In this document: positions 43,000-53,788 of the stretch, in pieces
Layout: every line of letters starts with the position of its first letter
Numbering within the stretch: position 1 is the first letter of the stretch
Source: Collinsella ihumii
GTDB taxonomy: Bacteria; Actinomycetota; Coriobacteriia; Coriobacteriales; Coriobacteriaceae
DNA: 64,000 bases
Direction of reading: 5' to 3'
Assembly: GCF_900046475.1 (NCBI RefSeq)
Contig: NZ_FCOU01000002.1
Location: 93,888-157,887, forward strand
Notes under the pieces: generated by a model
What the model was told of the DNA's origin: nothing
Database searches by the model: none
What the model saw: the letters and a program-made list of their open reading frames with translations, nothing else
Program-made: the position numbers and the translations under genes

Positions 43000-43329
43000 C
43001 TAATCGTCCCCACCGCCGAAGATCTCCATGATGTCGCCGAATGCCGCCATGGGACTGCTCTTCTTCTTTTTCTTGTACTCGCGGTACTCGCGCTCGCGGC
43101 GGTCATCGTAGCGTTTGTCATCGTAACGGCGGTCATCGTAGCTGCGGTCGTCTCGACGATCCTCCTCGTAGGCCGCGTACTCGCGCTGCGCACTGCGCGC
43201 CCGCTCGACGATCTTGTCGAGCTCGCCGCGATCGAGCCAGATGCCGCGACACTCAGGGCAGTAGTCGATCTCAACGCCGTTCTTCTCGGACATCAGCAAC
43301 GTCACGTCCTTGCATACTGGGCATTTCAT
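43000..43329 (-). CDS. Small zf-TFIIB-type zinc ribbon protein
   Basis: A 109-residue protein. It starts MKCPVCKDVTLLMSEKNGVE and continues IDYCPECRGIWLDRGELDKI, the zf-TFIIB zinc ribbon (two CPxC pairs and the WLDRGEL motif). The rest is a highly charged, Tyr-Asp-Arg-rich tail with repeats of the type YDDRR/YDDKR (about residues 60-85), then a Lys run and a Gly-Asp end. ATG at 43329 lies after AAAGGAC. The family is widespread and uncharacterised; the tail may be disordered. A two-hairpin repeat lies upstream. Confidence 0.82.
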   Translation of the reverse strand: MKCPVCKDVTLLMSEKNGVEIDYCPECRGIWLDRGELDKIVERARSAQREYAAYEEDRRDDRSYDDRRYDDKRYDDRREREYREYKKKKKSSPMAAFGDIMEIFGGGDD

Positions 43330-43433
43330 GGGTACAACCGTCCTTTCCGGAGTCGAAGGTTGGTCCACTTGTACCCCGTGCGTCGGTTTTTGAAAACGAG
43401 ACCCCGCGAATGAGCTGATGCTTCCCCGGATTC

Positions 43434-43528
43434 GGACCCCGCTCATTCATGAATGAACGGGGTCCTTTTCGACGTTTGCCCAGGATTCGCTTGATTGACC
43501 CCCGTACTCATTCATGAATGAACGGGTC
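43434..43528. repeat. Two-hairpin ATTCATGAAT element (copy 2)
   Basis: Hairpin A GGACCCCG...CGGGGTCC and hairpin B GACCC...CGGGTC each enclose CTCATTCATGAATGAAC. The core between them is diverged (TTTGCCCAGGATTCG in place of TTTCCGCAGGAAAG). Arm sequences differ from copy 1 yet remain complementary. Confidence 0.7.
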
Positions 43529-43570
43529 GATGGGAGTGCGGCAGGAATCTTGGAGCGCCCCTCAAAACGA

Positions 43571-43602
43571 CACGGCCCCGCATGCGGGAATGCGGGGCCG
43601 TG
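43571..43602. terminator. Terminator of the HdeD/DUF308-like gene
   Basis: CACGGCCCCGCAT and ATGCGGGGCCGTG form a 13-bp stem; on the reverse strand it is followed by TCGTTTTG. It lies 43 bases past the stop of the gene at 43646. Confidence 0.75.
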
Positions 43603-43645
43603 AGGAAGGGGAAAGCGATGTTTACCGTGCTGTCGAGCGGTGCCT

Positions 43646-44236
43646 TCAGCGGTCGATGCGCTTCATGGACACCGCCTCGACCAACAGCGTGATGCCGGCG
43701 ATGACCAGGTATGCGGCGAGCACATATCCGAGCACGAGGCTCGAGTACAGCGGCATGGCGATGAACATGACGCCCAAGATGACGTTGATGACGCCGGTCA
43801 CCGTGCCCGCCGTGGAGTTGGGCAGGCCGAAGTACTTCATCTGGCGCGCAAAGGAGATGCGCTCGAAGCCCGTCAGGATGAAGAGGAACGCGAGCAGGAA
43901 CACCAGGGTGCTGGCGGTCAGGTAGACGGGCAGCAGCAGGAACATGATGCCGAGCAGCGCGTTCAGGATGCCGGAGACGATCAGCGCCGAGCTGCGGAAG
44001 AACTCGGGCGTGCCGAAGTAGGAGATCACCTGGACCCCGCCGTGGACGAACAGGGCCACGCCAGCGAGCACCTGGATGAACGAGTACAGGCTGTACGGGG
44101 CCACCGCGCTGAAGACGCCCGCGACGACGAGCAGGGCTCCCAAAACGCCCATCGCCGCCTTGGCCTGCTTGATACGGCTGTTCCACCGGTCTATGAAATC
44201 GCCCTTGTAGTCAAAATCGGAGTCGAACATCTGCAT
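43646..44236 (-). CDS. HdeD/DUF308-family membrane protein
   Basis: A 196-residue membrane protein with six predicted segments. The pattern of alternating glycine-rich helices (VLGALLVVAGVFSAVAPYSL, VLAGVALFVHGGVQVISYFG, IVSGILNALLGIMFLLLPVY, GVINVILGVMFIAMPLYSSL) is that of the HdeD-like DUF308 family, made of repeated helix pairs. HdeD is linked to acid resistance in E. coli, but most homologues are of unknown function. ATG at 44236 follows GAGGTGATAT. It has its own terminator downstream and an AT-rich promoter region upstream. Confidence 0.8.
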   Translation of the reverse strand: MQMFDSDFDYKGDFIDRWNSRIKQAKAAMGVLGALLVVAGVFSAVAPYSLYSFIQVLAGVALFVHGGVQVISYFGTPEFFRSSALIVSGILNALLGIMFLLLPVYLTASTLVFLLAFLFILTGFERISFARQMKYFGLPNSTAGTVTGVINVILGVMFIAMPLYSSLVLGYVLAAYLVIAGITLLVEAVSMKRIDR

Positions 44237-44461
44237 ACATATCACCTCAACAAACAGGGCCCTTCTTCGTGAATCGAAGTTCCGAGAGCCCCCTGGTGAC
44301 CTTCTTCTACCCGAACCTGACCCATATTTCAGAGGAAGCGAAAATGCTTGACCCACCATATTTCCCACACACTAGATAGGTTTTTCTTAAGTACGACGAC
44401 CATGCTTAAGAATCGCTGAACGATTTCCATGTCGTGCCGTCACGCCCCGCGAACGCACACA

Positions 44462-44501
44462 AAAAGCCCTGCCCGGGCATATGGCGCAGGGCAGGGCTTT
44501 T
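44462..44501. terminator. Strong bidirectional terminator
   Basis: AAAAGCCCTGCCC and GGGCAGGGCTTTT form a 13-bp stem with A and T runs at its base. It lies downstream of the oxidoreductase remnant at 44563 on the reverse strand. Confidence 0.8.
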
Positions 44502-44562
44502 GATGAAAGGAGAGGCTGATCGAATACGGGCAGAGAGGGAAACCCGTACGGGACGAGAAACG

Positions 44563-44770
44563 CTACTCGGCGAAGCGGTTCTTGTGATCCCAGCTGTGGA
44601 TGTAGAGCTTGTCGGACGTGAGGTACTCGTAGATGTCGTCGACGATCTCGATCCCGCCGGCGGCATCGCACTTGGCCTTGCGGATGAGGGCGCGCTCGCC
44701 GGGGTAGTACACCTTGTCGGAGCCGGGGCCGGGCTTGACGGCGGAAAGCTCGGCGCTCTTGTGACGTCGG
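44563..44770 (-). pseudogene. C-terminal remnant of an Ldh_2-type malate/lactate dehydrogenase
   Basis: The reverse strand encodes SDKVYYPGERALIRKAKCDA, GGIEIVDDIYEYLTSDKLYI and HSWDHKNRFAE before a TAG at 44563. The YxPGE pattern and following helix match the extreme C-terminus of Ldh_2-type NAD(P)-dependent oxidoreductases (about 330-350 residues); only about 65 residues remain. The frame has no start codon and is cut near 44770, where a hydrolase remnant on the other strand begins. A proper terminator follows, so the gene was once functional. Family call from a short piece is moderate. Confidence 0.5.
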
Positions 44771-45108
44771 GTCCCAAGGCGACGCGTTTCTCACTGTATG
44801 TCTACGCGCGCCAGCAGGACACCTGGATGGAGATGCTCGGCGTCGCCCCTGACGACGAGCCCACCCTCTCGCTCTCCCCTGACGACATCGCCGCCCTGCC
44901 GCCGACCTTCATCGCGGCGAGCACCGATGATCAGGACGTTCCCTTCAAGACGTCGAAGACGCTCTCGCGCGCGGCCCCGAACGCGCGCATGATGACTGCC
45001 TACTACCTCGAGCATGATTTCGACCGCGACACGTCCAACCCCGCCGGAGCCCAGGCTTACGCGGCGGCCCTCGCCTTCCTGGACGCGCAGATGACAGCAG
45101 ACGCGTAA
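44771..45108 (+). pseudogene. C-terminal remnant of an alpha/beta hydrolase
   Basis: About 112 residues ending in TAA at 45108: SLYVYARQQDTWMEMLGVAP, DDIAALPPTFIAASTDDQDV, PFKTSKTLSRAAPNARMMTA and YYLEHDFDRD. The catalytic acid (TDDQDVPF) and His (LEHDF) of an alpha/beta hydrolase-3-type esterase are recognisable, but the nucleophile Ser and oxyanion parts are missing. Its 5' side abuts the 5'-truncated dehydrogenase remnant on the opposite strand, so one deletion probably removed the starts of both divergent genes. An open frame continues upstream only through non-homologous sequence. Confidence 0.6.
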
Positions 45109-45156
45109 CGGTCCGGCCCCTGGTCCTATCCACCCCTTTTTCGATTGGAGCTATCC

Positions 45157-46113
45157 ATGAAGATCGCACTGCTTGAACCGCTCGGTGTCTCCGCCGATCG
45201 CATCGCCGAGCTGGCCCGTCCGTTGGAGGAGGCGGGCCATACGTTTACGTACTACGACACCAAGACGACCGATGCCGACGAGCTTGCGCGCCGCTCCGCT
45301 GACGCCGATGTGGTCATGATCGCCAACAACCCCTACCCCGCCCGCGTGATCGAGGGTGCAGACAACCTCAAGATGATCGCCGTCGCCTTCACCGGCATCG
45401 ATCACGTGGAGCTCGATGCCTGCCGCGAGCGCAATATCGCCGTCTGCAACTGCGCCGGCTACTCCGACGTCTCGGTCGCAGAGCTCACCATCGGCCTGAC
45501 TATCGACGTGCTCCGCCGTGTGGCGGAAGGCGACGCGGCCGCGCGCAACGGCAGCACCTCCGCAGGCCTCGTCGGCCGGGAGATCCACGGCAGGACCGTC
45601 GGCATCGTAGGCACGGGTCATATCGGCATCCAGGCTGCCAAGCTCTTCCGCGCGTTCGGAGCCGACGTGCTCGGCTACGCGCGCCATAAGAGCTATGCCG
45701 CGCAGGAGGCCGGCATCACGTTCGTCGGCCTTGACGAGCTGCTCTCGCGCAGCGATATCGTGAGCCTACATCTGCCGTTGAACGACACGACCCGCAAGAC
45801 CTTCGGCGCCGATCAGTTCACGCAGATGAAGGACGGCGCGGTGTTCATCAACTGCGCACGTGGCGCCATCGTCGACAACGACGCGCTGGCCGACGCGCTC
45901 AACTCCGGCCATCTGGCGGGTGCGGGCATCGACGTCTTCGACACCGAACCGCCGCTCGACCCCTCCTATAAGCTGCTCTCGGCCAATAACGTCGTGCTCA
46001 CGCCGCACGTGGGCTTCCTGACCGAAGAGGCCATGGAGCGTCGCGCCGTCATCGAGTTCGACAACGTGCTCGCCTACCTCAACGGTACGCCGCGCAACGT
46101 CTGCACGCTGTAG
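45157..46113 (+). CDS. D-2-hydroxyacid dehydrogenase
   Basis: A 318-residue NAD-dependent dehydrogenase of the phosphoglycerate/lactate group. The Rossmann motif is TVGIVGTGHIGIQAAKLFRA; catalytic residues are Arg in FINCARGAIVDNDAL, Glu in DVFDTEPPLDP and His in LTPHVGFLTEEA. The N-terminal substrate domain has IAVAFTGIDHVELDACRERN. It lacks the C-terminal ACT domain of SerA-type enzymes, so it more likely interconverts 2-keto and D-2-hydroxy acids. ATG at 45157 follows GATTGGAG. It lies 48 bases after the hydrolase remnant. Confidence 0.88.
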   Translation: MKIALLEPLGVSADRIAELARPLEEAGHTFTYYDTKTTDADELARRSADADVVMIANNPYPARVIEGADNLKMIAVAFTGIDHVELDACRERNIAVCNCAGYSDVSVAELTIGLTIDVLRRVAEGDAAARNGSTSAGLVGREIHGRTVGIVGTGHIGIQAAKLFRAFGADVLGYARHKSYAAQEAGITFVGLDELLSRSDIVSLHLPLNDTTRKTFGADQFTQMKDGAVFINCARGAIVDNDALADALNSGHLAGAGIDVFDTEPPLDPSYKLLSANNVVLTPHVGFLTEEAMERRAVIEFDNVLAYLNGTPRNVCTL

Positions 46114-46149
46114 CACGGCAGACCTTGCGCCGTTTAGAGCCTTCTTTTA

Positions 46150-46243
46150 CTAACCCACCTCTTCATTCATGAATGAAGAGGTGGGTTAGTCATTGCTTTC
46201 CTGCGGAAACGCCGTTTTGGGCCGTCTTCGTTCATGAATGAAC
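46150..46243. repeat. Two-hairpin ATTCATGAAT element (copy 3), left flank of island
   Basis: A perfect 40-bp palindrome (46150-46189; arms CTAACCCACCTC/GAGGTGGGTTAG) is followed by the core in reverse orientation (CTTTCCTGCGGAAAC) and a last GTTCATGAATGAAC. Bases 46182-46243 recur with one mismatch at 47481-47542, in the same orientation, on the far side of the nuclease-like gene. Confidence 0.8.
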
Positions 46244-46279
46244 AACGCCGCCGATTCGCGGATGGCGCCTCAAAGGCCC

Positions 46280-47242
46280 CTACACCGTTTTCGTCCCGAA
46301 GAGCTCTTGTCTAAGCTCGGCATTCTTGCTTTGAAATTCCTTGGTCTGGCGCATCGGCTTCAGGCCCATATGCTTTCTAATCGTTGCCACAACCGATTCC
46401 AACTCGTTTTTTCTGAGCGTTTGATACCGTGTAAGGTCAAGTACGGTATATCCTGCTTCCAGCAGATGGGTCTTCCGCGCAGCATCAAGACCGAAGCGGT
46501 CGCTTCGATTGTGATACTCATCGCCCAGATATTCGACGATGAGCATGAATTCCTTCCAGAGGATATCTGGACGGCGTTCCTCCTGTTCACCGGCTTTACA
46601 GGCGACCACAGGCTCGTTCATGGTGGGAAGCGGCAACCCGTATCCCCCCATATGCCCCGGCAGCACCAACACGATCACAACGTTCGCTTCCTCAGGAGAG
46701 GCAGCCCCATCGACGACGAAATTGAGGAGTGTTCGCACTTTCCTTGCCCCGCGAATTCCCTGTGCCGCATCGAGATACTCCTTTGCCTCTTCAACCGTCA
46801 TGAGAGGCGGGCGCTCACGAAGGCCGTCTTTGCTGTATCTATAAGTTCCTGTTAACTGATATAGGCATTTGAGAATCGAGACGTCGCTCATAGAAAGCGA
46901 TGCTTTCATAAGGCACGCGATGGGAGAGAGCACATAGACGTTCGGTGCGATCCGTACAAACGTCTTCTCCGGATACGGAGGTCTCCAGAGATGCGCAAGA
47001 ACCTGAGTTGAGAACCGCTGTCGTTTATGCTCGTCAACAAGTACGTGAATGGGGGTCGAGCGAACTCCCAGGCGTTCCAGGACGTCTACTGGAAGCTTCG
47101 ACGGGGCCACCATGTTTTCCACCGTGGACACGTACGCATTCGGGCTTATCGTGCGCGTCACCTCCTGCGCGCCAAACCAGTAGGCCAGACCGTGCGCATC
47201 GCAAAGAACCAGATTCGAGTCCCCGATCGTCCCTTTCACCAT
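46280..47242 (-). CDS. Uncharacterised protein with nuclease-like C-terminus (lower GC)
   Basis: A protein of about 320 residues with clearly lower GC than its neighbours. The N-terminal two thirds (VLCDAHGLAYWFGAQEVTRT, VLVDEHKRQRFSTQVLAHLW) are not recognised but recall proteins of the AbiEi-like antitoxin type. The C-terminal part has KEFMLIVEYLGDEYHNRSDR and THLLEAGYTVLDLTRYQTLR, close to the E(x)Y-G...H pattern of Vsr/DUF559 restriction-like nucleases. Start is uncertain: ATG 47242 is used; 47278 also opens the frame but abuts its ribosome binding site. It is bracketed by two direct copies of a 62-bp repeat, which suggests acquisition as a unit. Confidence 0.6.
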   Translation of the reverse strand: MVKGTIGDSNLVLCDAHGLAYWFGAQEVTRTISPNAYVSTVENMVAPSKLPVDVLERLGVRSTPIHVLVDEHKRQRFSTQVLAHLWRPPYPEKTFVRIAPNVYVLSPIACLMKASLSMSDVSILKCLYQLTGTYRYSKDGLRERPPLMTVEEAKEYLDAAQGIRGARKVRTLLNFVVDGAASPEEANVVIVLVLPGHMGGYGLPLPTMNEPVVACKAGEQEERRPDILWKEFMLIVEYLGDEYHNRSDRFGLDAARKTHLLEAGYTVLDLTRYQTLRKNELESVVATIRKHMGLKPMRQTKEFQSKNAELRQELFGTKTV

Positions 47243-47457
47243 TGCCTCATCAGCTCCTCTTAGGTAGCCCCGCTGCATCTCCTTTGCGCGTAATGTTCCA
47301 TATGCATCATACTAGTTCAACTTTAATATGAAGTTGGTTATTGCTAAAGTGATTGATTTTATACCAGTGGAATCTTACCGGATTCCAACAGCGCAGGTTA
47401 TAGCCTCGTTGCCGCTTATGTCGATTCCTTCTGCACTCACTGGCATGAACCCTCGCC

Positions 47458-47542
47458 CTGTTCATTCATGAATGAACAGATGGGTTAGTAATTGCTTTCC
47501 TGCGGAAACGCCGTTTTGGGCCGTCTTCGTTCATGAATGAAC
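47458..47542. repeat. Two-hairpin ATTCATGAAT element (copy 4), right flank of island
   Basis: A 22-bp palindrome CTGTTCATTCATGAATGAACAG (by two halves of 11) begins the element. Then follow the reversed core CTTTCCTGCGGAAAC and GTTCATGAATGAAC. Its last 62 bases are a direct repeat of 46182-46243 with one mismatch. The first hairpin differs from copy 3: the long arms are lost. Confidence 0.8.
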
Positions 47543-47579
47543 CAAGACACGATCCTGCTTGTTGGTCACGCAGCGCAAA

Positions 47580-47611
47580 AAGGGCCCCGGAGCAGATGCT
47601 CCGGGGCCCTT
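47580..47611. terminator. nifJ terminator
   Basis: AAGGGCCCCGGAGC and GCTCCGGGGCCCTT pair around AGAT, a 14-bp stem; on the reverse strand the stem is followed by TTTTTGC. It lies 38 bases beyond the nifJ stop. Confidence 0.85.
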
Positions 47612-47649
47612 GCATCACGTTGACGATCGGTCAGACGCGAGGTGCGCTC

Positions 47650-51177
<3,528 letters not shown>

Positions 51178-51525
51178 ATACCCCTCTCCTCTCAAGTTGG
51201 GTGTACATGTTCCGGAAGCGTCCGCCCCCGGTGATTACCATGCATGGATACCTTCCGGCGATCTGGATGGCATCAGTGGACAAAAATCCGCATGCAGGAT
51301 TATTGTACTCCGAACACCGGAATAGACATACGAGATCTGGGGCAGTTTTTGTCCTGCGGAATTGTTATCGGTACCAGCGGTTTGGTTGCCTTCGGCTGAC
51401 CGCGCGACCTTCAGCAGGAGCGAAAAAGAACAGCCGCGGCACACTGCGCGCAATATCTGTTTTCAATCCCAACGGCACCGCATTCGTTCCGTTGCCCGTC
51501 CGGCTCGTTTGACCCCGCCGGGAGA

Positions 51526-51614
51526 TGGGTCATTTGGGGACGGGTTCGTTCCAGCCCATCGGCGGCTGTGCAGATCACCGATGGGTTGGAACGAACCCGT
51601 CCCCAAATGACCCA
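51526..51614. terminator. Near-perfect 37-bp inverted repeat (GGGGACGGGTT family)
   Basis: Positions 51526-51562 and 51578-51614 are complementary with one mismatch, around 15 bases. The arms contain ATTTGGGGACGGGTTCGTTC. It ends one base from the stop of the NHLM transporter gene, so it can serve as that operon's terminator. Shorter relatives are at 14918 and 62225. The rest of 51196-51525 contains no gene; it should hold the nifJ promoter. Confidence 0.75.
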
Positions 51615-51615
51615 T

Positions 51616-53778
51616 TCACACCTGCTGGCGGGCGACCAGATCGGCAAACAGCCCTCCGCACTCGACGAGCTCGTCGTAGGTGCCGTCCTCGACGATGCGC
51701 CCGCCGTCGAGCACGACGATGCGGCTGCAGGCGCGAATCGTCGACAGGCGGTGCGCGATGACGAGCCTGGTGCACTTCAGCGACTCGAGCGAGTCCGACA
51801 CGATCTTCTGCGTCACGTTGTCGAGCGCGCTCGTCGCCTCGTCGAACATGAGGATCTTGGGCTTGGCGGCGATGGCGCGCGCGATCATGATGCGCTGGCG
51901 CTGCCCGCCCGACATACCGCCACCGCCCTCGGTGACCATCGTGTTCATGCCCATCGGCATCGCATCGATATCGTCGGAAAGACCCGCGAGCTCGGCGGCT
52001 TCCCAGGCCTGCTCGAGGGTGAGGCCGGGCGCCGATATGGCGATGTTGTCGTAGATGCTCCCGGCGAACAACCTGCCGTCCTGCAGCACCACGCCGATGC
52101 GCTTGCGCACGCTTCCCGCGTCCACGCTCGCCAGGTCGCGCCCGTCGTAATAGACCGCGCCGCGCTGGGGCCGCTCGAACCCGAGCAGCAGGCGCATGAG
52201 CGTCGACTTGCCGCAGCCGGTCTTGCCCACGACCGCGACGTACTCCCCGGGACGGACCTTGAGCGTCAGGTCATCCAGCACCGGCCGGTCGTCGCCGTAG
52301 GCGAACGTGACGTGATTGAGCTCGAACCCGCCGGACATGCGCTCGAGGGCGCGCTTGGACTCCGAGGTCTCCGGCACCGTCTTGAGCAGCGGATCCGCCA
52401 TCGACAGGTACGGACGGATGCACGCCATGTTGACCGCCGCCGAGCCGAGCGCCGCAAGCGCGGCGGAGACCGCGCCGTAGGCGGAGGTGAACGCCATGTA
52501 CTCGGCAACCGAAAGACCGCCCGCCGCGGCGCTCAGGTAGAACACAATCGTGCCCAGCGAGGCTACGGCCATCTGGATCGTCGAAGAAAGGCGCGTGAGC
52601 ACCGGCCCGTTGTAGGTGAGGCGCGCCTGCCGGTGGTAGAGGTTCGCCCAGGTGGCGAACGCGCGCTTCTCGGCACCGACGAGCTTGATCTTCTGCAGGC
52701 CCTCGATCAGGGCGTACTGCCAACCCGACAGGCGGGCCCCGAGGTCGAGGCGCCGCGCGGTCACGCGCATCTGTGCGGCGGCGACCAGCGCGGTCACCGC
52801 CGTGGTGAGCAGCGCCACCCCGACGGTCGGCAGCGCCATGACCGGCGCGATGGCGGCGATCTGGCCCACGTAGGCCATTGCGAACAGCGCGTTGAGGAGC
52901 GCGGTCAGCACGACGTCCTGGATGAGGCGCCCGACTTCGCCCACGATGGCCAGGCGCTCGGACAGATCGCCCGTCTGATAGCGCGAGAAAAACGATGCCG
53001 GCAGCGACAGGGCGCGCATCATCATCGCCGCGTCGAGCGGCACGCTGAGCTTGGTCGAGATGCGCGCGAGCACGATCTGCCTGATCCCGCCCACGATGAC
53101 CTGCGCCACGAGCACGCCGACGAGCAGCACCGCGAGCGGCGCGATGATGCTCGCCGTTCCCGCCTCGACGACCGGGCCGAACACGATGCGGTTCACGAGC
53201 GGCGCGACCATGCCGAGCGCCGTCGAGGCGGCGGCCGCGCAGATGAGCGCGATGATGTCGCCGCGGTCGAGGGAGCGCGCCATGAACAGCAGGATGTCGC
53301 GCACGCCCAGCTCGCGCTGGGGCAACGGCCGGTAGAAGCACCAGGCCTCGTCCGCCAGGCGCTTGGCGCTGCGCTCGTTGACGCGCACGGGCCCCATGCC
53401 GTCGACGAACTGGTAGCCGCCGCGCGCCAGCGGGATCAGCGCCACGGGCAGCCCGTCGTCGGCAAAGCCGAGCATGGCCCCCATGGCATCGCGGTACCAT
53501 GCGCCGGACAGGCGGACCGGGCGGCACATGATGCCCGTCGAGCGCAGGCGCTGCTGGATGAGCTCGTCCATGCTCTTCACGCCGCGCGGCGTCTCGCCGC
53601 CCTCGACCCCGTAGTAGGCGAGCACGTGATCGAGCGCGCTGCCCGCCTGCACGAGACGGGAAGCGCCCTCGGCGGTCCGCGCGCCCGTCACCGCGTCGGA
53701 CAGGCGGTGCAGCGCCTGCTCGAGGCGCTCGTCGTCGAAGCGGCGGCGCGCCTCGACCTGACTCTCGAAGAGATCCAT
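51616..53778 (-). CDS. NHLM-type bacteriocin export ABC transporter, second (non-peptidase) subunit
   Basis: A 720-residue ABC half-transporter. An N-terminal region of about 180 residues without a peptidase motif is followed by about six membrane helices and an ATPase domain (Walker A VVGKTGCGKSTLMRLLLGFE, signature MSGGQRQRIMIARAI, Walker B ILMFDEATSALD). This layout is that of the second ATP-binding protein of the NHLM (nitrile hydratase leader) peptide export cassette. It is last in the operon, 10 bases after the peptidase-containing subunit; the two probably form a heterodimer. ATG at 53778 follows GGAGTAGGGGGG. Confidence 0.87.
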   Translation of the reverse strand: MDLFESQVEARRRFDDERLEQALHRLSDAVTGARTAEGASRLVQAGSALDHVLAYYGVEGGETPRGVKSMDELIQQRLRSTGIMCRPVRLSGAWYRDAMGAMLGFADDGLPVALIPLARGGYQFVDGMGPVRVNERSAKRLADEAWCFYRPLPQRELGVRDILLFMARSLDRGDIIALICAAAASTALGMVAPLVNRIVFGPVVEAGTASIIAPLAVLLVGVLVAQVIVGGIRQIVLARISTKLSVPLDAAMMMRALSLPASFFSRYQTGDLSERLAIVGEVGRLIQDVVLTALLNALFAMAYVGQIAAIAPVMALPTVGVALLTTAVTALVAAAQMRVTARRLDLGARLSGWQYALIEGLQKIKLVGAEKRAFATWANLYHRQARLTYNGPVLTRLSSTIQMAVASLGTIVFYLSAAAGGLSVAEYMAFTSAYGAVSAALAALGSAAVNMACIRPYLSMADPLLKTVPETSESKRALERMSGGFELNHVTFAYGDDRPVLDDLTLKVRPGEYVAVVGKTGCGKSTLMRLLLGFERPQRGAVYYDGRDLASVDAGSVRKRIGVVLQDGRLFAGSIYDNIAISAPGLTLEQAWEAAELAGLSDDIDAMPMGMNTMVTEGGGGMSGGQRQRIMIARAIAAKPKILMFDEATSALDNVTQKIVSDSLESLKCTRLVIAHRLSTIRACSRIVVLDGGRIVEDGTYDELVECGGLFADLVARQQV

Positions 53779-53788
53779 GCGCACCCCC

